Below are positions 6,322 to 12,871 of a DNA stretch of 21,100 nt, piece by piece. The stretch covers positions 1 through 21,100 of the forward strand of contig DAOMOP010000049.1 in the NCBI GenBank assembly GCA_035444405.1. Reading direction: 5' to 3'. The notes under the pieces were generated by a model. It worked only from the letters and a program-made list of their open reading frames with translations, searched no databases and had not been told where the DNA came from. The translations under genes were made by a program, and so were the position numbers. The DNA is from DAOMOP01 sp035444405. GTDB taxonomy: Bacteria > Pseudomonadota > Gammaproteobacteria > Burkholderiales > Rhodocyclaceae. Position 1 is the first letter of the stretch. Every line of letters begins with the position of its first letter.

Positions 6322-7689
6322 TTACTCCTCGTCGTCGGAAGGGTCGGTGTCGTCTTTGGTTGCCGTTGCTACGCGCACGCCCTTGCCGATCGTGCGCGGA
6401 TCTGAGTCGAGCACCAGGCCGAGCTTGTCGGCACGGGCGTTGTCGTCGTACATCTCCTGCTCGACCTGCCAGGGATCGTCACCCTTCTCAAGGATGGCGC
6501 TGCTGCGCGTCTTCAGGCCGGCGCGAACCTCTTTGATGCGCGCGTCGACGTCCTGAACCGGATGCCGGTAATCCCAGCCCTGCGGCGCCCACTCGACGCG
6601 CCGCGCTTCGGCGGCCTCGGCGGCGGTGAGCGTGCCGGCGACCAAGCAGGCCTGCGCCCACGCGTTGCGGACCTTGCGGCAGAGCTGCGGAACGAGAATC
6701 TGCCACTGGCGTTGCTGACACAGGCGCCGAAACTCGAGAATCACGACGCGCAGTGTGCGGTCTGACACGCCTCGCACATCGCCCGTGAGCAGCTCATAGG
6801 GCAGGTTCGCGCCCGCCGCGACGTGCTGATGCTGATAGCGCATGAAGTCGCCATAGTTCGCGCCGGCGTCGGGCGGCTCGCTGAATCTCACATCCTCGCC
6901 GGGCATCAGGTGTTGGCTCGTGCCTGGCTCAAGGCCCGCCATCGGCACGCCGCTGTAGTCGGTCTCCAGCGCTTCACCGGTTACCGGATCGATTGCCCCG
7001 TCGCCGCCGACAGGCGGACTGGTGATGAACGCGGCGAACAGGTTGGCGAGTTTCTGCCGTTCGAGCACCGCGTCGTCGAAGTCGCCAACCCCACGCAGCT
7101 TCGGCAAGATGCCGGCAAACTCGCTCACGCCGCGAAGCTGGCCCGGGCGCTGCGGCTTGTAGATGTGCAGCACGTCTTGTGCGGGTACGCGCCGCAGATC
7201 ATGCAGCCCGATGCCCCCGCCGACGCGAGCGTCGCCGGGGTGCTCGCGATGCATCCAGTAGGCGACACGGCGGCCGATCGCGTTGAACTCGATGCCGGCG
7301 CGAACGTAGTGCCCGCGCGGCAGGTCGGGGCCGTGGTCGGCGTCGAACAGCGGCACCATCTCGGATTCGAGCACCTGCAGCTGCAACGGGGCCGATAGCC
7401 CGTCCTCGAGCCGGCGCCAGCGCAGCCGCACGAAGACCTCGCCGGCCTCGATCCAGTTTTCTGCCACCAGCGTCTGAATCCCGTACAGGTCGAGGACGTC
7501 GTCAGCGTCGCACTCTTCGGTCCACTGATCCCACAGCTTTGCGAGCTTGAGCCGCAGGCGCTTGTTCGTTGTCTGCGGGCGCGCCAGGATGCCGGTGCCG
7601 ACCAGGTTCGACGCCCAACGCGCCGTTGCAGCCTTGGCGGCCCACTCGTTGCGCACCGCGTCGCGCGAGCGGTTGCGGATGGTTGGCAG
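6322..7689 (-). pseudogene. Lambda-family phage portal protein, N-terminus lost
   Basis: Portal proteins form the ring at the capsid vertex through which DNA passes. The fragment encodes about 455 residues from LPTIRNRSRDAVRNEWAAKAATARWASNLVGTGI to a natural C-terminus (VRVATATKDDTDPSDDEE). Typical lambda-portal signatures are present: YGIQTLVAENWIEAGEVFVRLRWR, LQLQVLESEMVP, VLHIYKPQRPGQLRGVSEFAGIL, GEDVRFSEPPDAGANYGDFMRYQHQHVAAGANLPYELLTGD and VEWAPQGWDYRHPVQDVDA. The family normally has a further N-terminal segment of several dozen residues. Here the similarity stops where the IS21-like end begins (about 7690). The frame runs on to an ATG at 7755, but those extra residues are encoded by IS repeats. 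Function is presumably lost. Confidence 0.88.
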
Positions 7690-7696
7690 TGTCACC

Positions 7697-7840
7697 GACC
7701 GGCACATTGGAGCCATTTGGAGATCGGCACAATGGAGCCACCGCGTGATCGGCACATTGGAGCCAGTCTGTGATCGGCGTAATAGAGCCAGTCGCGGATC
7801 GGCGCATAGGAGCCAGCGCCGGATCGGCGTAATGGAGCCA
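7697..7840 (+). repeat. Six 19-bp repeats at exact 25-bp period (IS21-type terminal repeats)
   Basis: The units GAYCGGCRYAWWRGAGCCA start at 7697, 7722, 7747, 7772, 7797 and 7822. Each is followed by a 6-bp spacer of unrelated sequence (TTTGGA, CCGCGT, GTCTGT, GTCGCG, GCGCCG). Units 1-3 carry CAC and units 4 and 6 carry CGT in the centre. They lie between the IS tip and istA, where IS21-family elements keep several transposase-binding repeats. Confidence 0.8.
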
Positions 7841-7919
7841 GCGATGCTTTGACGGACGTCTCGAACTTGAGCGCTCTGCCGCTACCCTGCTGCCTTTTTG
7901 TTTGGCAGGAGGGCAGTTG

Positions 7920-8165
7920 GTGGCGCGCAGGAGCATCGAGATGTACGAGTACCGCCAGGTCCTGACGCGGCTGCGTCAGGGCGATTCCGAGCGCGAGATT
8001 GCGCGCTCGAAGCTGATGGGGCGCGCGAAGGCGGCCCGTTTCCGGGAGTTGGCCCGTGCGCGCGGCTGGCTCGAGGCGTCGGCGCCGCTGCCGAGCGACG
8101 CCGAGATCGCCGCCGCGCTCACGGCCCCGCGTGTGCCGGTGTCGGCGCAGCGCGTCATCGATCGC
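7920..8165 (+). pseudogene. istA: istA fragment: N-terminus of IS21-family transposase
   Basis: IstA is the DDE transposase of IS21 elements, working with the ATPase IstB. The visible product VARRSIEMYEYRQVLTRLRQGDSEREIARSKLMGRAKAARFRELARARGWLEASAPLPSDAEIAAAL is the N-terminal helix-turn-helix part that binds the terminal repeats. The GTG start at 7920 has a strong AGGAGG seven bases upstream. After about residue 75-80 the sequence no longer reads like IstA. The catalytic DDE domain (full length is about 500 residues) is absent, so the product cannot transpose, though it might still bind the adjacent repeats. Confidence 0.8.
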
Positions 8166-8611
8166 CCTCCAAGAACGATCGACCCGTCCGGCCGGATTCG
8201 AACACGCTGCTTGCGGACGCCGGTCGGGCCAGGCAGCTGATGCGCGAGGACCAAGCCGGCCGCAACCAAGGCTGCGCCCGTCCCCTTGTATGTTGGAGTG
8301 CCGCGGCCGCCGCTCTTTTGGACGCCCGGCGCGAAGTCGATCGGCCGATCCTTCGTATATTCCAGCCCGGGAAACGAGATGCGCGCGGTATAGCCGCGCC
8401 CCCATCGTTCAGGATTTATGCGCACCGGCAACCCGCGCGGGTCGCGCACCGTGATTTGCCGCTTCGCGCCGCCGGGCTCGCCCGGGAACGTTCTGCCTGC
8501 GCCGATGCCGAGGGCCTGCAGCTGTTCCTTGGTTCCGGTGATGACCTCACCACAACTCACCAGCTCGTACTTGAGCACGGGCAGCGGTGTCGTATGATTC
8601 ACTTCAGGCAT
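8165..8611 (-). CDS. Prophage protein of unknown function, 3' end replaced by IS junction
   Basis: The gene starts at the ATG at 8611 with AGGAG about 9 bases upstream. It reads MPEVNHTTPLPVLKYELVSCGEVITGTKEQLQALGIGAGRTFPGEPGGAKRQITVRDPRGLPVRINPERWGRGYTARISFPG, ending in phage-like sequence near VRIRPDGSIVLGGRS. I recognise this only as a type of small prophage-encoded protein without known role; no catalytic motif is visible. The frame stays open to 7976, but below about 8165 it is the antisense of istA, so the natural C-terminus is probably lost or altered. The 3' limit is approximate. It lies downstream of the HigBA-like pair behind a long hairpin. Confidence 0.5.
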
Positions 8612-8643
8612 GATGCATCTCCTGTTTAGGTGCTTCGTGCTCA

Positions 8644-8677
8644 GGGCCGGCGAGGTGTTACAGCACTTCGCCGGCCC
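8644..8677 (-). terminator. Long hairpin between antitoxin gene and phage gene
   Basis: GGGCCGGCGA (8644-8653) and TCGCCGGCCC (8668-8677) pair perfectly over 10 bp. The stem extends by GGTG/CACT (one G-U pair) to 14 bp with a TTACAG loop. It starts about 40 bases after the antitoxin stop on the minus strand. No U-tract follows, so it may be a weak terminator or an mRNA-stabilising structure. Confidence 0.5.
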
Positions 8678-8716
8678 GCTTCTTGCCGGTATCCGACCGG
8701 CGGCGGTTCTGCTCAA

Positions 8717-9046
8717 TCAGGCGTGCTTGCCTTCCTTTGCCTCGATCCGGATCACCAGGCGCTGGCCGCAGGCTTCGGCATAGCGGCGCAGCGTCGAGAG
8801 TGAGGGCGCATGCTTGCGGCTGCCGACGCTCGCCTCGATGCGCGCGACGACCGGTTGCGACACGCCCATGCGCTCTGCAAGCTGGGCCTGCGTCAGTCCG
8901 GCACGCTGCCGGGCGCGCAGCAGTTCCGCCAGTGCGGCGAACTCGTCGGCAAGGGAATCGTAGGCTTCTCGAAATTCCGGATCGCGCTTGCACGCCTCCT
9001 CGGCGTAGGCGCGGGGGTCGAAGGGGACGGGCTTGTATTCGCTCAT
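8717..9046 (-). CDS. higA: HigA-type antitoxin, XRE-family DNA-binding protein
   Basis: This protein would neutralise the toxin encoded just upstream and repress the pair's promoter. The 109-residue product has an N-terminal helical part (MSEYKPVPFDPRAYAEEACKRDPEFREAYDSLADEFAALAELLRARQ) and a helix-turn-helix at about residues 50-95 (AGLTQAQLAERMGVSQPVVARIEASVGSRKHAPSLSTLRRYAEACG). It ends RLVIRIEAKEGKHA, as is usual for antitoxins paired with Gp49-like toxins. The start at 9046 overlaps the toxin stop (ATGA), with AGAGG seven bases upstream. An ATG at 9052 is possible but too near the ribosome-binding site. Toxin-first order is typical of higBA. Confidence 0.85.
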   Translation of the reverse strand: MSEYKPVPFDPRAYAEEACKRDPEFREAYDSLADEFAALAELLRARQRAGLTQAQLAERMGVSQPVVARIEASVGSRKHAPSLSTLRRYAEACGQRLVIRIEAKEGKHA

Positions 9047-9366
9047 GGGCATACCTCTTTCATCCGTTGGCGAGCGGTTCGCAGTTCCTTCGCCGGCGTC
9101 TGTTCCGTCTTCTTGATGAAGCCGTGCAGGATCACGACCCGGCGATCGACGACCGTGCAGAACAGCGCGCGCCCGATGCCTTCCTTGCCCTTGGCGCGGA
9201 TCTCGAAGAGACCGTTGCCCATGGCGCGGGTGTAGGGCATCCCCAGGTTCGGGCCGTGCTCGACCATGCGCTCAGCGATCCGGGTGAAGCTGGCGCGGAT
9301 GCCGACGGGCCATCCGAGGATTTCCGCCTGAACGGCGTCGTTGAAGAACTCGATCTGATACGCCAT
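9043..9366 (-). CDS. higB: HigB/Gp49-like RelE-superfamily toxin
   Basis: This is a probable ribosome-dependent mRNA interferase that slows growth when its antitoxin is lost. The 107-residue product MAYQIEFFNDAVQAEILGWPVGIRASFTRIAERMVEHGPNLGMPYTRAMGNGLFEIRAKGKEGIGRALFCTVVDRRVVILHGFIKKTEQTPAKELRTARQRMKEV shows the phage-derived Gp49-like (HigB-type) pattern. The basic tail HGFIKKTEQTPAKELRTARQRM is diagnostic. No frameshift or stop is seen, so the pair looks intact inside an otherwise decayed prophage. The ATG at 9366 is preferred to a TTG at 9369. No clear Shine-Dalgarno is present. An inverted repeat just upstream may be the autoregulatory operator. Confidence 0.85.
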   Translation of the reverse strand: MAYQIEFFNDAVQAEILGWPVGIRASFTRIAERMVEHGPNLGMPYTRAMGNGLFEIRAKGKEGIGRALFCTVVDRRVVILHGFIKKTEQTPAKELRTARQRMKEVCP

Positions 9367-9370
9367 CAAT

Positions 9371-9386
9371 ATAGCTCACGTGCTAT
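9371..9386. promoter_or_regulatory. Possible operator upstream of the toxin-antitoxin pair
   Basis: ATAGC (9371-9375) and GCTAT (9382-9386) form an inverted repeat around a 6-bp centre, only 5 bases before the toxin start. HigA-type repressors bind short inverted repeats in this position. The half-sites are short, so chance is possible. Confidence 0.35.
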
Positions 9387-9456
9387 TCAAAGACAAACCC
9401 GGGCGCCGGCCGGACTGGTGACGTACCGTCAGCGCCGGCCGCTTGGCGTGAAGCGG

Positions 9457-10698
9457 TCACGCGGCCGTGTTGTTTCGTAACGGCATGACTTTGTCTTCAG
9501 CTATCGCATGCAGATAATCGGCCCACGCCTGCATCAGCCGTCGGCGCGCAGCCTCGAACTGAGGCCGTGCGTAGATGCCGCGCACGCCCTTGATCGTGTG
9601 ACCCAGGCAGGCTTCGACGACATCGGGGTGCTCGAGGTTTTCATGCGCCCAAGTCGAAAAGGCGCGGCGGCCGTCATGAGTCGTGAAGTGCGGAAGCGTC
9701 TTCAGCTCAGGCGTGTCACGCACGAGGCGTTGCCGCGAGCCGTTGAGCGTTTCGGCGTGGAGTGCCTTGCGGTTGTCGCGATCGGCCGGCACGACCCATA
9801 CGGAGCCGTCTGCGATCTCTTGGAGATCCGCCAAGATCGCGACGGCGCGATCCGAAAGATACACACGGTGTTCGACAGCGGCCTTTTGGTTCTCAGGCGG
9901 CACGATCCAGACGCCGGCATCAAGATCGACATCGACCCATTCCGCCTTCACCAGCTCGCCACGGCGGCAGGCCGTGATCAGGATCAGCTCCAAGGCAAGG
10001 CGGTGCTTGCGTGCGACCGATGGAATCTCGTTACGCAAGGCATTCAGGTATAGCCCGAGCTCTTTCGCCAACATGACACGATCCCGGGCGGATGGGTTGC
10101 CGATCCGCTTGCGCTTGATCAGCTTCACCGGATTCTGGCCTATCCGGCGGCGATCAACCGCCAGTTCGAATAACGAACTCATCCAGGCGCGCACCAGTAC
10201 GGCCTGGTGCTCGTGCCCCGCTTCCTTGATGCGGTCAAGGATGCGCTCGACGTCCTCGACGGTCACGCGCTCCAGCTGAAGCCGGCCGATGGTCGGCAGA
10301 ACGTCGCGCTCCATCAGCCTCTTGACAGCGGGATAGCTGCGGAGCTTGGACAGGTGATCGGGGATGTAGCGGTGCTCGAAAAAGCCGCTGACGGTCGCCT
10401 CCTTGTCGGCGTTGCGGGCCTTCTCGCGCTGCTTTTCGATTGCAGGCGATGTGCCGGCCGCGACCAGTGCGCGCGCCTCGTCATACCGCTGGCGCGCGGC
10501 AGCCAGTCCCATCTGGCCGATGGTCAGCTTCTCGCGCCGGCCGTTGAGCATGTAGCGATAGCGCCAGATCTTCGCGCCCGACGGCTGCACTTCGACCTTG
10601 AGTCCAGGTCGGCCGCCGTCGGCGACTTCGTAGGGGCGATCCTTCGGCTTGAGGTTGCGCAGCTTGGCGTCGGAGAGCGGGGCGGCGATACGCGGCAT
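9457..10698 (-). CDS. int: Tyrosine recombinase / prophage integrase, P4 type
   Basis: This enzyme catalyses site-specific insertion and excision at the att repeats. The 413-residue protein has a P4-type N-terminal arm-binding (DUF4102-like) domain (PRIAAPLSDAKLRNLKPKDRPYEVADGGRPGLKVEVQPSGAKIWRYRY), a central SAM-like core-binding domain at about residues 100-185, and a C-terminal catalytic domain. Active-site residues are visible: Arg in ITACRRGELV, Lys in PPENQKAAVEHRVYLS, His and Arg in TTHDGRRAF, His in CLGHTIKG and the nucleophilic Tyr in VRGIYARPQFE. It looks complete and potentially active. The ATG at 10698 gives the usual family N-terminus; an in-frame ATG at 10710 is possible. Neither has a good ribosome-binding site. 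The start region lies inside a perfect hairpin, suggesting control of expression. Confidence 0.93.
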   Translation of the reverse strand: MPRIAAPLSDAKLRNLKPKDRPYEVADGGRPGLKVEVQPSGAKIWRYRYMLNGRREKLTIGQMGLAAARQRYDEARALVAAGTSPAIEKQREKARNADKEATVSGFFEHRYIPDHLSKLRSYPAVKRLMERDVLPTIGRLQLERVTVEDVERILDRIKEAGHEHQAVLVRAWMSSLFELAVDRRRIGQNPVKLIKRKRIGNPSARDRVMLAKELGLYLNALRNEIPSVARKHRLALELILITACRRGELVKAEWVDVDLDAGVWIVPPENQKAAVEHRVYLSDRAVAILADLQEIADGSVWVVPADRDNRKALHAETLNGSRQRLVRDTPELKTLPHFTTHDGRRAFSTWAHENLEHPDVVEACLGHTIKGVRGIYARPQFEAARRRLMQAWADYLHAIAEDKVMPLRNNTAA

Positions 10699-10701
10699 CT
10701 G

Positions 10702-10743
10702 ATGGCCCATGCGTTACGGCATGGGCCATAGTATGGGCCATTA
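10702..10743. promoter_or_regulatory. Hairpin and candidate integrase arm sites, right end
   Basis: ATGGCCCATGC (10702-10712) and GCATGGGCCAT (10719-10729) form a perfect 11-bp stem with a GTTACG loop. A further ATGGGCCATTA (10733-10743) follows at a 12-bp step from 10721. The pair matches the left-end pair at 4043-4064 in sequence, step and orientation. The inverted copy overlaps the integrase start, so bound integrase could repress its own gene. Confidence 0.55.
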
Positions 10744-10891
10744 GTTGCGATCAACGCGAACAAATTGTTTCGCGCGTGGGTGCCGCATCGATGCGCATTG
10801 ATTTGATAACTACACGTAAAAACAGGTGCTTGCTGGCTGTATTCGGGCGCATTGATCGAAGTTGATCTGCATCGCAAAAATCAGCCTGTTG
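10744..10891. other. Non-coding attachment-site arm between integrase and right core
   Basis: This AT-richer stretch has no gene. It contains a near-palindrome with arms CGCGAA (10755-10760) and TTCGCG (10769-10774) around CAAATTGT. It also has a 10-bp direct repeat GCGCATTGAT at 10793-10802 and 10847-10856. These may bind integrase, excisionase or a repressor. Confidence 0.45.
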
Positions 10892-10907
10892 CTCATAACT
10901 GGTAATC
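10892..10907. repeat. Right attachment-site core (16-bp direct repeat)
   Basis: CTCATAACTGGTAATC is identical to 3968-3983. On the minus strand it encodes the last codons and TGA of the DUF294 gene (D-Y-Q-L-stop). Confidence 0.88.
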
Positions 10908-12791
10908 GAGCTTGAGCCGCAGCTGCAGTTTGCGTGCCTGCCGGAACGCTTCCCTGAGGATGCGGCGGTCGAGCTCGTTGAGCTCGTCGGGCTTGATGCG
11001 GTTGTCGCCCGCGGCGCCGAGCTCGCCATCGAGCTGTTGTGCTCGCAGGCGCAGCAGCTGGATGAAGTGAAAGCCGTCGATGATGGCCGACAGCTCGTCG
11101 CTGCGCATGCCGATCTTCGTTCCGGCCTGACGCAATCGCTGCACGGTGCTGCTCGATGCAACCTCGGTGCGCAACGCGAGGATGCGCGCGACGTCGACGA
11201 AGAGGCGCGCGCCGACCGTCTTCAGGTCGATCGTGCCGTCATCGTCGAGTACGAAGTCGCGGATGCGCCCGAGCGGAGGCGCGACCTGCAAGGCGTTGGT
11301 GGCCATCATGCGCAGAAAGGTCGAATTCTTCTTGGCCGTGCGGTTGAGCCAGTCCCGCAGGCGGTCGCCCAGGCGCTCGTTGCCGCTGAGCACGCGATAG
11401 TCGAAGAAGATCGAAGCGTTGAGCAGCGCCTGCGGATCGGGCTCGCGAATCCACGCGCCGAAGCGCTGCTGCCACTCGTCGGGCGTCAGGCACAACTCGG
11501 GGTTGCTCGCCATGATGTTGCCCTTGCACAGCGGAAAACCACAGGCTGCCAGGCTGTGATTGACGTCGGCGGCGAAGGCGATCAGTCGCCGCCTGAGCGC
11601 GTCGCGCTCGGTTGGAGTGCCGCAGGTGAAGATCAGGCCGTTGTCCTGGTCCGTGGACAGAGTCTGCTCGTGCCGGCCCTCGGAACCGAATGCGAGCCAT
11701 GCGTATTCGACGTCGTGCAGCCGGTGGCGATCGAGCTCCAGGGCGATGATGCGGCGCGTCAGCGCGTCGTTCAGTGCCGAGATGAACTGCGTGAGCTGCT
11801 CGGCGGCGATCCCTTGTGCGACCAGACTCAGCGCCAGCTCGCGGATGTCCTTGCTTGCACGCTGCAGCAAATCGATGTCGCTCGCCGACTCGATGCTGGC
11901 GTGGATCTGGCGCAGGCTGATGCGCTGCAGTGAAAACAGGTCGCGTTCCGAGACGACACCGAGCAGGCGCTCTTCCTTGTCGACCACCATCACGTGCCGC
12001 AGCCCGTGGGTGGCCATCTCGAGTACCGCATCGTAGGCGCAGGCCGATGCCGGCATCGTGTGCGGCGCCACGGTCATGACTTCGACGATCGGTCGTGCGA
12101 GGTCGAATCCGGGCAGCACCACGCGGAGCAGCAGGTCGCTCTGGGTCAGAACGCCGACCGGATGTCGCTCGGCATCGACGACGACGACGCAGCCGAGGCG
12201 CATCTGGGCCATCTTCTCGAGTGCGGCGCGCGTCGTCGTGTCCGGTCCGACGGTCACCGCTTCGCGTTTGACCAGCTTGCCCAGCGCCGTCGTCATCGTC
12301 TGCTGTTCGGCCGCACGCTGCGACAAGGTGGTCTGCAACTGGCGGCGCGACTGATTGAGCAGGCTGGCGATGTAGCGTGTGCAGAACAGGTGGAACACCG
12401 GGCTCATCTGCATCAGCCGCTGGAAGTCTTCCGCGGCGAGCTGATAGACGTAGCTGTCCTCGACCGCGATGTATGCGTTGGTCGACGGGCGCTGGGCCGA
12501 GATGGCGCCGATCGGGAAGCATTCGCCCGGGCCGATCGGGATCGTCGCATGTTCGGTCACCGCAGCGGCGCCGGCCTGGCGGGCCTGCACCTTGCCGCGC
12601 TGGACGATGTGGAAGAAGCGCGGCTGGCCCATCTCGGGGGTCAGGATGTCGTCGCCCCGGGCATGGAAGGCGAGCCGCAGCGAGCGCGCCAGAAACTGCA
12701 GCGCCTCGCGCTCCATTTGGCCGAACGGTGAAAAACGCTTCAGGAACTCGGCATTGGCTGCGACCAGCAGTTCCGGGGCGCTTGTGCTCAT
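10893..12791 (-). CDS. cNMP-binding / CBS-pair / DUF294 nucleotidyltransferase-like protein
   Basis: This 632-residue cytoplasmic protein has three recognisable parts. A cyclic-nucleotide-binding-like domain covers about residues 15-135 (FSPFGQMEREALQFLARSL, RFFHIVQRGKVQA, GECFPIGAIS). Two CBS motifs lie at about 170-295 (TTTRAALEKMAQMRLGCVVVVD, VGVLTQSDLLLRV, ACAYDAVLEMATHGLRHVMVVD, LLGVVSERDLF). A DUF294 nucleotidyltransferase-like domain follows (WLAFGSEGRHEQTLSTDQDNGLIF, with the G-S and D-x-D pattern), then a helical C-terminal domain. It probably senses nucleotides, but its substrate is unknown. The ATG at 12791 has AAGGA upstream; the frame continues far upstream only as antisense of phoH. 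The stop lies in the right att repeat and formerly overlapped the exonuclease-homologue start. Confidence 0.9.
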   Translation of the reverse strand: MSTSAPELLVAANAEFLKRFSPFGQMEREALQFLARSLRLAFHARGDDILTPEMGQPRFFHIVQRGKVQARQAGAAAVTEHATIPIGPGECFPIGAISAQRPSTNAYIAVEDSYVYQLAAEDFQRLMQMSPVFHLFCTRYIASLLNQSRRQLQTTLSQRAAEQQTMTTALGKLVKREAVTVGPDTTTRAALEKMAQMRLGCVVVVDAERHPVGVLTQSDLLLRVVLPGFDLARPIVEVMTVAPHTMPASACAYDAVLEMATHGLRHVMVVDKEERLLGVVSERDLFSLQRISLRQIHASIESASDIDLLQRASKDIRELALSLVAQGIAAEQLTQFISALNDALTRRIIALELDRHRLHDVEYAWLAFGSEGRHEQTLSTDQDNGLIFTCGTPTERDALRRRLIAFAADVNHSLAACGFPLCKGNIMASNPELCLTPDEWQQRFGAWIREPDPQALLNASIFFDYRVLSGNERLGDRLRDWLNRTAKKNSTFLRMMATNALQVAPPLGRIRDFVLDDDGTIDLKTVGARLFVDVARILALRTEVASSSTVQRLRQAGTKIGMRSDELSAIIDGFHFIQLLRLRAQQLDGELGAAGDNRIKPDELNELDRRILREAFRQARKLQLRLKLDYQL

Positions 12792-12871
12792 TGGTCCTTC
12801 GCTCGACGAGGGCGCAAAGCGCCAATTATATCCCGCGCGGATGCCCCCGCGCCGCGCGGGCGTGCTCCGGG

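Larger units (their letters stand above)
7690..8165 (+). mobile_element. Left-end fragment of an IS21-like insertion sequence
   Basis: The fragment starts with TG at 7690 (IS21-family ends begin TG), then six spaced terminal repeats, a leader, and the first part of istA. It stops abruptly around 8150-8175, where the opposite strand becomes phage coding sequence again. The rest of istA, all of istB and the right end are missing. The right boundary is approximate, set by where istA-like and phage-like reading fade into each other. It interrupts the portal gene. Confidence 0.75.
3968..10907 (-). mobile_element. Integrated prophage remnant, about 6.9 kb, with att repeats at both ends
   Basis: The element is bounded by identical 16-bp direct repeats (3968-3983 and 10892-10907). 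It carries a P4-type integrase next to the right repeat, a HigBA-like pair, a truncated lambda-family portal gene, a few tail-associated genes, and an embedded IS21-like fragment. All phage genes face left. Terminase, capsid, tail tube, tape-measure, lysis and replication genes are missing, so it cannot be an autonomous phage. Removing 6,924 bp (one repeat plus the interior) rejoins two chromosomal genes with an overlapping TGA/ATG. Confidence 0.9.

Noticed and set aside
7697..7840. CRISPR array
   Set aside because: The repeat is 19 bp with only 6-bp spacers and several internal mismatches, no cas genes are near, and it sits at an IS21-like end beside istA.
7976..8164. C-terminal extension of the unknown phage protein
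   Set aside because: This stretch is the antisense of the istA fragment and has no natural protein character.
9400..9445. Terminator after the integrase gene
   Set aside because: GCGCCGGCC occurs twice here, but as a direct repeat, so no convincing long stem forms.
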